DNA of 8,052 nt, taken from positions 1 to 8,052 of the forward strand of contig CAZNYF010000129.1 in NCBI GenBank assembly GCA_964577195.1, in the 5' to 3' direction. Of this stretch, positions 1 to 6,307 are shown piece by piece. Both the position numbers and the translations under genes were made by a program. This DNA comes from HyVt-560 sp964577195. GTDB taxonomy: Bacteria; Pseudomonadota; Gammaproteobacteria; UWMA-0217. Under the pieces are notes generated by a model. It was given only the letters and a program-made list of their open reading frames with translations, was not told the DNA's origin and made no database searches. Each line of letters starts with the position of its first letter. Positions within the stretch are counted from its first letter, which is position 1.

Positions 1-1412
1 TGTGGAAATTCTCCAATCAACTCTCTGCGCCAGAAATTACCGGTCTTTTTCGCTTCTTTAAAAGAATTGTATTGATAGCGATAGGAAAGCACCCGCATAA
101 ATTGAGGAGGCTGATCCGGGAACGGGTTTTCTGCCAGTAAACGCGTGACTGATGGATTACCGCGCCACAGTGTATCCATGAAGCGATTAAACCACGGCAT
201 GCTGGAAGTGTGTTGGGCGGGTACAAACCAGATCATCCAGTCGAGCCGGGGTTGATGTGGAATGATAAATTTCGGAAGCTGGTTAAGGTCGCCGGGTTTG
301 TGGTGAAACTGGTAAGTTTTCCATTCTATTCGGTCATTTGAACCCTGAATAATTAACTCGTGCCGCTCCGTCTGCATAGTGGGAAAGATATGATAAACAT
401 TGCCAATTCCAAATCGTCGGAGGGTGTGCGACCAATCTGAAAGTACGGCAGAGGGTTTTTGTAAAATCATCTCACTCATCAGTGGCAGGCTGACCGAGAA
501 TATAAGAAGTGCCGCAACGATGGTTGGGTACTTAGCCGTTGCTTTAGCCGAGTTTTTGATTGCTGAGACAGCTGCTGCAGGTTTTGAAATAACACGGTCA
601 TCAATCAAAAATAAACACAGCAGTATGGTCAGTATATTAACAAAGTTGTGATTACTGGTGGCGATGATGAGCAGCTGCATGGTGATAGTGACTACTGCTG
701 CAAATATCCGAAAGCGGCGTGGCAGGAAAATAAAAAACGGTACAATAAGTTCGCTAAAGAATGCGAAACCAACACCCGTTTGAAGGATTTTCTCCGGCAG
801 TTGGTGGGCTATCCAGCCCCCAATATGAGGCAGTGGTTGGGTTTCAAAATAGTAATTTAGCGTTGTCCAGTTCCTCCAAGCAGGATCATCGGAGAGTATT
901 TTTGAAATACCGGATAAAAAACGCACACGGAACAACAGCCAGTGAAACAAGAAGATGACGAGGTGAATCGGATTCCCAACCAGAAAAATGGCTAAAAACC
1001 CGGCTTCAAGCAGCAAGTAGTCCCACTGAAAGTTAAGGAAAATTTGTCCTGCTGTCGTCAGTGACAAATAAAGGATAAATAAAACAATCAGTGAAAGCCG
1101 TTCGCGGATACCGAGCAACAGCAGTACTGAAAAAAAACAGCCGGCAATTGTGCTCGCTAGCAGTGCAGCGTCACTGGCATTCAGCCAGAACAGTGTAGGC
1201 ATTCGCCAAAAAGCGTCATTACCAAAATATTGATAGATATTTTTCTGGAGATCAACAAACGGCAAAATTCCATCAGGGCCGACCAGCCCCGTGATTTGAA
1301 CAGCAAGCGATAGAAATGCCGAGAAATAAACAACCGCCAGCGCTTTAATAAAAAGACGACTGACGAGAAAGTATTCTTCCGCAGGTGAGAGCAGTTTAGT
1401 GATAAAGCCCAT
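1..1412 (-). CDS. Lipase maturation factor (LMF1/DUF1222)-like polytopic membrane protein, 3' end beyond the window
   Basis: The minus frame is open from an ATG at 1412 to base 1 without a stop, giving about 470 residues. The last visible residues (FWRRELIGEFP) look like the family's C-terminal end, so little is missing. Family hallmarks are visible: FQWDYLLLEAGFLAIF at residues 128-143, WRNWTTLNYYFETQPLP at about 179-195 followed by AHQLP, and the C-terminal LDWMIWF segment. Many hydrophobic stretches (about 22-45, 88-120, 131-165, 215-275 and near 320) indicate an inner-membrane protein, and the part after about residue 350 looks soluble. Vertebrate LMF1 helps secreted lipases fold in the ER; the role of bacterial members is not established. 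The start is fixed by an in-frame TAG four codons upstream; no good Shine-Dalgarno is visible. The gene lies 31 bases from a decayed SGNH gene end, suggesting it once followed the acyltransferase pair in one operon. Confidence 0.88.
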   Translation of the reverse strand, partial: MGFITKLLSPAEEYFLVSRLFIKALAVVYFSAFLSLAVQITGLVGPDGILPFVDLQKNIYQYFGNDAFWRMPTLFWLNASDAALLASTIAGCFFSVLLLLGIRERLSLIVLFILYLSLTTAGQIFLNFQWDYLLLEAGFLAIFLVGNPIHLVIFLFHWLLFRVRFLSGISKILSDDPAWRNWTTLNYYFETQPLPHIGGWIAHQLPEKILQTGVGFAFFSELIVPFFIFLPRRFRIFAAVVTITMQLLIIATSNHNFVNILTILLCLFLIDDRVISKPAAAVSAIKNSAKATAKYPTIVAALLIFSVSLPLMSEMILQKPSAVLSDWSHTLRRFGIGNVYHIFPTMQTERHELIIQGSNDRIEWKTYQFHHKPGDLNQLPKFIIPHQPRLDWMIWFVPAQHTSSMPWFNRFMDTLWRGNPSVTRLLAENPFPDQPPQFMRVLSYRYQYNSFKEAKKTGNFWRRELIGEFP

Positions 1413-1443
1413 AATAAGATTCTAGCTTAAGACCGCGAGTTCA

Positions 1444-1518
1444 TCAGCCAAATAGTGTCCCCCTGCATTTGCGCAAGCTTCAATGTAAAGCTGTCATCGT
1501 CTAGGTGTGAGTCATCAA
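1444..1518 (-). pseudogene. Decayed 3' end of an SGNH gene (partial copy of 2470-2584)
   Basis: This stretch aligns with the last codons and trailer of the SGNH gene at 2484-3461. Both share TCAGCCAAATAG, GCAAGCTTCAAT and GTGTGAGTCATCAA, with about 85% identity over the aligned bases. The copy lacks about 40 bases, between the codons for DDSHL-D-DDS and the sequence matching YIEAC. The match may continue weakly to about 1551, where the minus frame reads PSVKDLLK against PKVKELK in the intact gene and is then broken by stops. The original stop codon is also lost. It is too short to work and is best read as a relic marking where an SGNH gene once ended, next to the LMF1-like gene. Confidence 0.75.
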
Positions 1519-1545
1519 GGCTACTATTTAAGCAAATCCTTGACA

Positions 1546-1566
1546 CTGGGACCAGGTCAGACCAGG
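1546..1566 (+). promoter_or_regulatory. Operator-like repeats upstream of the first antitoxin gene
   Basis: The heptamer GACCAGG occurs at 1550-1556 and again at 1560-1566, exactly ten bases apart (one helical turn). It overlaps the palindrome CTGG-GA-CCAG at 1546-1555. A perfect TTGACA lies just upstream at 1540-1545, but no good -10 box sits 16-18 bases after it. Antitoxins of this class usually repress their own promoter, so this is a candidate operator, known only by its position and symmetry. Confidence 0.3.
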
Positions 1567-1603
1567 CTTTATTTATTCTTTAATATTATCAGGTGCTTGG
1601 ATA

Positions 1604-1861
1604 ATGCAGATTACAAATATTTCTGACGCAAAAGCGAGTTTGTCGTACTTGATCAAACAGATTCAGGAAACGGATGAGCCGGTGATCATTGGTAAAGCGG
1701 GGAAGCCGGTTGCAGTTTTGACGGCTTATAAAGAAGATACGATGCCTCGTCAGTTGGGCGGTAGCTGGGAAGGTAAGGTAAAGATATCAGCAGATTTTGA
1801 TGAAACGGATGACGAATTGATCGACAGTTTTTATCAGTCCGCTATTGTTCCAGAAGAATAG
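1604..1861 (+). CDS. Phd/YefM-family antitoxin (85 aa)
   Basis: The first half is the DNA-binding Phd/YefM fold. It opens with ITNISDAKASLSYLI, in which the family's conserved ALA/AKA helix is visible, and continues to EPVIIGKAGKPVAVLTAY at residues 25-42, the family's second signature strand. The acidic second half (residues 55-85, rich in D and E) is the part that in this family folds onto and blocks the toxin. Length is typical. AGG at 1591-1593 lies ten bases before the ATG. Five bases separate its stop from the PIN toxin gene, so the two form one transcription unit, probably repressed by the antitoxin or the complex. It is the only pair in the window on the plus strand, opposite to the surrounding genes, which fits an inserted module. 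Confidence 0.9.
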   Translation: MQITNISDAKASLSYLIKQIQETDEPVIIGKAGKPVAVLTAYKEDTMPRQLGGSWEGKVKISADFDETDDELIDSFYQSAIVPEE

Positions 1862-1866
1862 CAGCC

Positions 1867-2244
1867 ATGAATCTTCTTTTAGATACTCATGTGTTGATTT
1901 GGGCGCTAGAAAATAATCCTACGCTATCGAGCGAAGCTAGAAACGCCCTTGTTGAAGGTAAAAATGTTGTTTTTGTCAGTGCAGCTTCGATCTGGGAAAT
2001 CGGTATAAAAAAGGCAACGGGTAAACTCGATACGCCGAATAATCTTTTAGAAGAAATCCAGCTTCATCGGTTTACGCCGTTAAATATGAATTTCGAACAT
2101 TCCAGTTTGGCAGGGGAGTTACCTGACATTCACAAAGATCTGTTTGATCGTATGTTGGTTGCTCAGGCGATGGTGGAGAAGCTCACGTTAGTTACACGAG
2201 ATCGAGTCATACCTGACTATGCGGTAAAAACCTTGAAAGCTTAA
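1867..2244 (+). CDS. vapC: PIN-domain toxin, VapC-like (125 aa)
   Basis: This is a complete single PIN domain, a Mg-dependent RNase fold. The acidic catalytic residues are all present: D6 in LLLDTHVLIW, E44 in ASIWEIGIKKATGKL, D94 in LFDRMLVAQA and D112 in LVTRDRVIPDY. The DTHVLIW start, the WEIGIK motif and the FDRMLVAQA motif place it in the PIN branch normally paired with Phd/YefM antitoxins, matching its neighbour five bases upstream. Members of the wider family cleave tRNA or rRNA; the target here cannot be read from sequence. There is no clear Shine-Dalgarno, so translation is probably coupled to the antitoxin. It looks fully functional. Confidence 0.92.
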   Translation: MNLLLDTHVLIWALENNPTLSSEARNALVEGKNVVFVSAASIWEIGIKKATGKLDTPNNLLEEIQLHRFTPLNMNFEHSSLAGELPDIHKDLFDRMLVAQAMVEKLTLVTRDRVIPDYAVKTLKA

Positions 2245-2316
2245 GAACACGAATTGAATGCTCACTGGAAAAACATGGAGGTCTCTCGAAGGCCTAGTCC
2301 GGATTAAAGTTCTGTC

Positions 2317-2382
2317 TTATATGATCTGTATTGCGCCTTGATATTTCGATAATGTTTTGTCAGCGGTTAAGAATGTAAAGCC
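2317..2382 (-). pseudogene. C-terminal scrap of a VapC-type PIN toxin
   Basis: The minus frame reads FLTADKTLSKYQ and ends about nine residues later at a TAA (2317-2319). The TADK-L--Y pattern is the usual last strand and helix of VapC toxins, with the aspartate matching D112 of the intact toxin nearby. No N-terminal part or catalytic start is present. It directly follows an antitoxin scrap in the order and orientation of an ordinary antitoxin-toxin pair, so the two are probably one module collapsed by an internal deletion. The piece is short, so chance resemblance is possible, but the paired context makes it likely. Confidence 0.5.
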
Positions 2383-2384
2383 TT

Positions 2385-2483
2385 CTATATTCGCTTGATT
2401 TCTGGCTTGCCGGGAGTATCCAGAGTAACAACCTTGACCATGGGTTTTCCTGCTTTGGCGATGACACCTTCAGCCAAATAGGG
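2385..2483 (-). pseudogene. Fragment of a Phd/YefM antitoxin
   Basis: The minus frame, open from a stop next to the SGNH gene end to TAG at 2385-2387, contains LAEGVIAKAGKPMVKVVTLD and then TPGKPEIKRI. This matches the central strand pair of Phd/YefM antitoxins and aligns with EPVIIGKAGKPVAVLTAY of the intact antitoxin at 1604. The N-terminal DNA-binding helix and a start codon are missing, and the reading stops just before the toxin scrap. It begins immediately after the SGNH stop codon, so this dead module was joined to the operon end. It suggests more than one toxin-antitoxin insertion at this spot. Confidence 0.6.
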
Positions 2484-2584
2484 TCACTTAGCATTTGTGC
2501 AAGCTTCAATATAAGGCCCTGCTTTTTGCAAAAAGGCTGCGGACCAACGCTCGGCGCTGTCATTGTCCAAGTGTGAGTCATCAA
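2470..2584. repeat. Direct repeat A, right copy (end of the SGNH gene)
   Basis: This is the intact counterpart of the relic at 1444-1518 and is made of the last 33 or so codons plus trailer of the SGNH gene. The two copies lie in the same orientation, about 1.03 kb apart. The plus-strand toxin-antitoxin pair and the decayed minus-strand pair lie between them. About 40 bases present here are missing from the left copy. Confidence 0.75.
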
Positions 2585-3461
2585 TCGTTTTAAGTTCTTT
2601 GACTTTAGGGTGGATAAATAGAACGCCCAGTTTTTTGGAGACTTCAAAGGCGAACAGTAGCGGCGTGCTGGTGTGCGGGGTGACGGTTACGATTACGCAG
2701 GACTTCTTTACTCCGACACGTTCGATAAAGCGTTCTGCATGAGGGATGGCTTCGTCGATGTACCATTTCATCGAGTCGGTGTAGGTGACGGGTATATTTT
2801 TGTTGGGTCGGTAGTAGTCGGTGTTCCAGTGGCCATGTTTGGGTTCACGGTACAGTGTTTCGTTTGTGCCTGAACAGAGCAGCTCTGACAGGATCTCCCA
2901 TGATCCGTCATTTTGACAAACGCTTTGTTGAAGTTTTTGCATCCAGCCTTTGGCGGTAAACTCCCAACGCGTGGCGTTGTCGGTTCGCATCATTTGATGA
3001 TTAGCCCCGTTGAGGCGGTCAGTGAAAAAGGGGTCGGCATTAATGACCAGGACTTTTGGCGTCAACGCATGTTTTTTGATCATTTTTTCAGGAACGGGGG
3101 AGTAACTGCCCATGCCAAAACCGAAGACATAGTGACTGATACCTGTACGGCTAAAATAGTTTGTAATTGCCCCGGTCGAAAAAGCGTATTGAGTGCGACT
3201 GTTGCCAAGGAATAGGACATCGGCTGCTTTTACGGCATCGACAGAAACCGGGTCGGCTTCATTCCAGTAGGCCCAGTGTTCAAAATCACCGTATTTTGAT
3301 GATTCGCAATAGGCCATAAAGTGCCCGTTTTCATAGCCATTGGGATTGCATTCGCCAATCCAGGGAAACAGGTCGGTTCGCTTGAAGACGATGACTCCCG
3401 CTGCGATCAATAGATAGGCGAGAATAAAAATTGCAAAATAGCTTTTATTGGTGGTTCGCAT
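2484..3461 (-). CDS. SGNH-fold protein, partner of the MBOAT acyltransferase (325 aa)
   Basis: An uncleaved N-terminal anchor (YFAIFILAYLLIAAGVIVF, residues 8-26) is followed by a soluble domain that should face the periplasm. The SGNH block I motif appears as FLGNSRTQYAF, with nucleophile-position serine S88; the usual GDS is GNS here. The C-terminal catalytic D-x-x-H appears as D294-D-S-H297. Such proteins (AlgX/AlgJ-like in role) usually carry out or assist the final acyl transfer to a polymer after an MBOAT protein brings the acyl group across the membrane. The ATG at 3461 lies four bases after the MBOAT stop, indicating one operon with translational coupling; a longer reading from 3533 would overlap the MBOAT coding end and place 24 residues before the anchor. 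The substrate cannot be read. A decayed copy of its 3' end lies upstream of the LMF1-like gene. Confidence 0.8.
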   Translation of the reverse strand: MRTTNKSYFAIFILAYLLIAAGVIVFKRTDLFPWIGECNPNGYENGHFMAYCESSKYGDFEHWAYWNEADPVSVDAVKAADVLFLGNSRTQYAFSTGAITNYFSRTGISHYVFGFGMGSYSPVPEKMIKKHALTPKVLVINADPFFTDRLNGANHQMMRTDNATRWEFTAKGWMQKLQQSVCQNDGSWEILSELLCSGTNETLYREPKHGHWNTDYYRPNKNIPVTYTDSMKWYIDEAIPHAERFIERVGVKKSCVIVTVTPHTSTPLLFAFEVSKKLGVLFIHPKVKELKTIDDSHLDNDSAERWSAAFLQKAGPYIEACTNAK

Positions 3462-3465
3462 GATG

Positions 3466-5109
3466 TTAGAAGTTGTAATACAAAAACTGACTGGTTCCAA
3501 GGGTGCCAAATGTTGCGTAGGCGGCAATTCCACCCAGCAGCAATGACCAGATGACGTTATTTCGCCAAATTAGAGTGGAGTGACGAGGCGGTTGGATTTG
3601 ACCGGGAAATTGCTCCAGTACGGGTTTTTCGAGCGCCAGTATCTGTTGGCTGTTGGGCATCCATAGCACCATGATGATCGGGATTATCATCGACAGCAGT
3701 GCGGTGATGGCGTTAGCACTTACAGCTATCTGACTACCGGCTAGTATCATTAGATCGTGATAGGGAGGAAAGGTCGCACCCAGAATCGGAGTGTTCTGAA
3801 ATAAGACGCCGTAGCCGGCAAGTTGCTGCATTGTGGCTGATCCAGAGGCTAACCAGGGTTCCGGTAGTGTTACGCCGTTAATACCTGCCATACCAGCCAG
3901 GATGTGATGCGCCTCAGCCAGGTTGTCGGCGCGAAAGTAGACCCACGCGACCATGATGCAGAGCAGCGTGAGGCTGCGTGCAAAAAAGCGCCCGATCATC
4001 GATGACTGTTTAAGCGTTTGACCGGTTTTTTGAGCCACCTTTTGCCTGATATTTTGCCAGGCATGATTAATGACAAGATAGAGCCCATGTAATCCACCCC
4101 AGACAATAAAGGTCCAACCAGCACCATGCCACAAGCCGCCCAACAACATCGTGGTCATCAAATTGACCTGCCGGCGAGTGGGGCCTTTGCGGTTGCCGCC
4201 CAGGCTGAAGTACAGATAGTCACGCAAAAACCGGGACAAGGTGATATGCCACCGACGCCAGAAATCAATGATATTGAGTGATTTGTAGGGTGAATTAAAA
4301 TTGATCGGTAGCTTGATACCAAACATCCGGGCGATGCCGATGGCCATGTCAGAATACCCGGAAAAATCGAAATAGAGCTGTAGTGTGTAAGCAGTTGTGC
4401 CGACCCAGGCTTCAAGGAAATGAACGGTTTCTCCGGCCTTGGCCATCGCAAAAACGGTGTCGGAGTAGGGCGCAACACCATCGGCAATGACTACTTTCTT
4501 GAACAAGCCAATGATAAAAATAGTCAAGCCAATCATCAGGTTATTGGATGAAAAACGATTGGCGTCTTTGGTCATGAACTGTGGCAGCATCTCTTTGTGA
4601 TGCACAATGGGGCCAGCAATCAACTGCGGAAAAAAGGTGACAAACAAGGCGTAGTTTCTGAAGCTCTGTTCTCTTGCTTCACCACGATAGGCATCCACCA
4701 GATAGGCCACTTGCTGAAAGGTAAAAAACGAGATTGCCAGCGGTAAAAGAATCGTATCGAGGTGGTAGCTTGAGCCGAATGCAGTGTTGATATTGTCAAC
4801 GAAGAAGTTGGCGTATTTGAAATAGCCAATGGAGGCGAGGTTAACGGCAACGCCGAGGTACAGCATCGTACGCCGGTACGTTGGCTTAAGTGACTGGGTG
4901 CTCAGCAGGCTGCCGATCCAATAGTTGAAAAGAACAGAGCCGATAATTAAATAGAGATATTCCGGCTTCCACCAGCCATAAAAAAACAAGGAAGCCAATA
5001 CCAGCCAATACAGTGAGGCTTCGCGTTTTTCAGCCCGTCCCAGAGCATAGAAAACCAGCAAAACAACCGGTAGGAATAAAAATATGAATTCAAAGGAGTT
5101 AAATAGCAT
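3466..5109 (-). CDS. MBOAT-family membrane O-acyltransferase, AlgI/DltB-like (547 aa)
   Basis: This polytopic inner-membrane protein opens with MLFNSFEFIFLFLPVVLLV, the standard start of AlgI-type proteins. Family motifs follow: FFPQLIAGPIVHHKEMLPQF (residues 159-178), LYFDFSGYSDMAIGIA (245-260), NFNSPYKSLNIIDFWRRWHITLSRFLRDYLY (270-300, with H288) and LGGLWHGAGWTFIVWGG LHG (323-342). The last holds H328 in WHGA, the invariant histidine of MBOAT enzymes. The family moves acyl groups, usually acetyl, from the cytoplasm across the membrane for transfer to exported polymers. At 547 residues it is somewhat longer than typical AlgI, owing to an extended C-terminal region. The SGNH partner follows after four bases. 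No Shine-Dalgarno precedes the ATG; an upstream frame ends with a TAA overlapping the start by 11 bases, suggesting coupling. Its first 14 codons are duplicated at 6359-6399. Confidence 0.95.
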   Translation of the reverse strand: MLFNSFEFIFLFLPVVLLVFYALGRAEKREASLYWLVLASLFFYGWWKPEYLYLIIGSVLFNYWIGSLLSTQSLKPTYRRTMLYLGVAVNLASIGYFKYANFFVDNINTAFGSSYHLDTILLPLAISFFTFQQVAYLVDAYRGEAREQSFRNYALFVTFFPQLIAGPIVHHKEMLPQFMTKDANRFSSNNLMIGLTIFIIGLFKKVVIADGVAPYSDTVFAMAKAGETVHFLEAWVGTTAYTLQLYFDFSGYSDMAIGIARMFGIKLPINFNSPYKSLNIIDFWRRWHITLSRFLRDYLYFSLGGNRKGPTRRQVNLMTTMLLGGLWHGAGWTFIVWGGLHGLYLVINHAWQNIRQKVAQKTGQTLKQSSMIGRFFARSLTLLCIMVAWVYFRADNLAEAHHILAGMAGINGVTLPEPWLASGSATMQQLAGYGVLFQNTPILGATFPPYHDLMILAGSQIAVSANAITALLSMIIPIIMVLWMPNSQQILALEKPVLEQFPGQIQPPRHSTLIWRNNVIWSLLLGGIAAYATFGTLGTSQFLYYNF

Positions 5110-5170
5110 GCGTGACCACGAGCCAAGACACCCAAATTCCTACAGCAAAAATCAGGACAGCGGAGGTGTG
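5069..5170. repeat. Direct repeat B, left copy (start of the MBOAT gene plus leader)
   Basis: These 102 bases match 6359-6461 with three visible differences: one C/T change, one inserted A in the right copy, and one C/T near the end. The copy contains the first 14 MBOAT codons and 61 bases upstream. Same orientation, 1290 bases apart. This copy keeps the working ATG. Confidence 0.95.
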
Positions 5171-5236
5171 GGAAAAATAGTATTTAGAGGATTTGGAGAG
5201 GATAGAAAATTCAAGCTCAATGGGCAAGAATGAAGC
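5099..5236 (-). pseudogene. Possible C-terminal tail of a truncated upstream membrane gene
   Basis: A minus frame of 45 residues ends in the hydrophobic stretch AVLIFAVGIWVSWLVVTHAI followed by TAA at 5099-5101. That stop overlaps the MBOAT start (ATGCTATTTAA), an arrangement typical of coupled operon genes, and would explain why MBOAT has no ribosome binding site of its own. The frame is closed by TGA at 5237-5239, with no plausible start, so only a tail would remain. In the right repeat copy the one-base insertion breaks this frame. A T-rich leader can give a hydrophobic reading by chance, so this is a suggestion supported mainly by the stop-start overlap. Confidence 0.35.
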
Positions 5237-5356
5237 TCACACAATCCCCAATTCAGGAAGAACTTTTTTTGCCTGGTACGAACCTTTAGCGATATGCGCA
5301 TCCAAACTAATTATGTGACCAACTTCACAGTTGAGGCTCAATCTAGCCGATTTTTT
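5237..5356 (-). pseudogene. Possible N-terminal scrap of a Phd/YefM antitoxin
   Basis: The open minus frame contains DAHIAKGSYQAKKVLPELGIV before TGA at 5237-5239. The G-S-Y-x-A-K-x-x-L-P-x-L spacing is the pattern seen at the start of many Phd/YefM antitoxins. No start codon is in frame; an ATG one frame away at GATGCGCAT could have been displaced by a small indel. The remainder of such a gene is absent. If correct it is a further dead antitoxin in this window, but the match rests on about 15 residues. Confidence 0.3.
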
Positions 5357-5397
5357 TTATTCATTGCGTGGCTATTTTAATTTTAGAACATTCATTC

Positions 5398-5425
5398 TTG
5401 AGTGGCGTCAAAAACCGCCATTCAA
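5398..5425. other. Hairpin-forming inverted repeat
   Basis: TTGAGTGGCG (5398-5407) and CGCCATTCAA (5416-5425) form a ten-pair stem with one G-U wobble as plus-strand RNA and an eight-base loop. No T-tract follows on either strand, so it is not a standard terminator. It overlaps the end of the transposase scrap, so it may be a leftover of a mobile-element end or a chance structure. Confidence 0.4.
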
Positions 5426-5616
5426 CCAATACCGTAGTAATTGGGCTCTACAATCTCCAGTAATTGTGGGCTGGTGAGTAGATTGAAGAAATTGTAAGAG
5501 TCCGTTTGACTGGCGTGATGAGCAATACGATTTTGTTGCGCTTGGGCGAGTTTATTTTGACGATACATGTCGTAAAACTACGGCATTTCAGTTTCCCAAT
5601 AATGTAGTTCCAACAT
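5422..5616 (-). pseudogene. N-terminal remnant of an IS4-family-like transposase
   Basis: The minus frame from ATG at 5616 reads MLELHYWETEMP, a TAG at 5578-5580, then FYDMYRQNKLAQAQQNRIA, then HHASQTDSYNFFNLLTSPQLLEIVE, and stops at TGA 5422-5424. The segment TDSYNFFNLLTSPQLL strongly resembles the N-terminal region of a group of IS4-type transposases, which also carry a Q-rich stretch just before it. The DDE catalytic domain is entirely missing, and the in-frame TAG confirms decay. It lies between the acyltransferase operon and the second toxin-antitoxin pair, so an insertion sequence probably took part in building or disrupting this interval. I identified the family from memory of the motif. 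Confidence 0.5.
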
Positions 5617-5628
5617 CAAGTTTTTCAA

Positions 5629-6066
5629 TCAAAACCTGATGACCCTAAAATTAAGCTCTTTTGCAGCATCTGCAAATACGCTATCGGCGGTTGCTATATA
5701 CTCAACTCTCAGTTGTTGTGCAATTGAGAGATGCAGCGCGTCCAGTGTCCGTAGTGGTACTTGTGGCAGGCAATCAATTAAATGTGATGCACTTTCGAAG
5801 CATCCGGCTTTCATTGCAGGACACAACAGATGACCAGCGGAAACATCATTTTGAAAAACAGAAAAAATTTTCGTTTCGCTTTCCCTGTCCAGTTCACCCA
5901 TCCGCCTCCGTCGCGCCAACAAGCAACGCATTTCGGTTTCTGTTAGTTCACTGATGAATGGTTGATCGACCTCCTGGATCCAAGCCGAAAACTTGTCTGA
6001 ATTTTTTTCATTTAGATACCATTTTGCCAGTGCGCTGGTATCAATGTAAACGGATTCATCTTTCAT
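5629..6066 (-). CDS. vapC: PIN-domain toxin, VapC family (145 aa)
   Basis: This is a complete PIN domain. The acidic residues are D9 in VYIDTSALAKWYL, E45 in SELTETEMRCLLARRRR, D109 in LRTLDALHLSIAQQL and D128 in YIATADSVFADAAKELNF. The DTSALAK-Y start and the LDALHLA-like motif are classic VapC features, different from the DTHVLIW type at 1867, so the two toxins are not recent duplicates. Predicted activity is Mg-dependent RNA cleavage that slows growth when the antitoxin is lost. Its ATG overlaps the antitoxin's last codons by 11 bases (GATGAAAGATGA), a standard coupled arrangement. Nothing suggests damage. Confidence 0.93.
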   Translation of the reverse strand: MKDESVYIDTSALAKWYLNEKNSDKFSAWIQEVDQPFISELTETEMRCLLARRRRMGELDRESETKIFSVFQNDVSAGHLLCPAMKAGCFESASHLIDCLPQVPLRTLDALHLSIAQQLRVEYIATADSVFADAAKELNFRVIRF

Positions 6067-6283
6067 CTCGATCTGTTCTGATCAACGTCTCTGACAATAT
6101 TTCGCTTGAAGGTAAAGACTGTCTAAGCTCCGCGTGACTTGGGCGTTTTCGAGATCCCTTTATGGGAAGAAGTCTTGCTATGGGTTTGCCATTTCGGGTA
6201 ACAATTAGCTCACCAGCTTCATCGACCAGTCGATCCAGTTTTCCAATCGCTTGCCGCATTTCTCGAACACTCAGTTGCTGCAT
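6056..6283 (-). CDS. Phd/YefM-family antitoxin (75 aa)
   Basis: The N-terminal Phd/YefM fold is clear: LSVREMRQAIGKLDRLVDEA followed by GELIVTRNGKPIARLLPIKG (residues 24-43), the family's strand pair with the conserved R/K-x-GKP. The short C-terminal part (residues 44-75) should wrap the toxin. GGTGA at about 6286-6290 serves as ribosome binding site ahead of the ATG at 6283. A strong-looking promoter with nested inverted repeats lies directly upstream, so autoregulation by the antitoxin or the toxin-antitoxin complex is likely. It overlaps the toxin gene by 11 bases. Confidence 0.92.
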   Translation of the reverse strand: MQQLSVREMRQAIGKLDRLVDEAGELIVTRNGKPIARLLPIKGSRKRPSHAELRQSLPSSEILSETLIRTDRDER

Positions 6284-6307
6284 ATATCACCATTGCGCTG
6301 CATTTTA

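Noticed and set aside
400..958. Several plus-strand open frames of 65-83 codons
   Set aside because: They are antisense shadows of the LMF1-like gene, whose minus frame is continuous and carries family motifs.
1540..1586. Full sigma-70 promoter starting from the perfect TTGACA at 1540
   Set aside because: No acceptable -10 box lies 16-18 bases downstream, and the TTGACA may be part of the old SGNH relic.
2360..2647. A 95-codon minus-strand open frame over the SGNH gene end
   Set aside because: Most of it is an alternate frame of the SGNH gene, and its tail lies in the decayed antitoxin region; no protein-like features of its own.
3462..3533. Longer SGNH start at 3533
   Set aside because: It would overlap the MBOAT coding end and put 24 residues before the membrane anchor; ATG 3461, four bases after the MBOAT stop, fits better.
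4158..4850. Minus-strand open frames of 76-109 codons inside the MBOAT gene
   Set aside because: Shifted frames of MBOAT rich in P, S and T, with no independent features.
5398..5425. Rho-independent terminator
   Set aside because: The stem is good but no T-tract follows on either strand.
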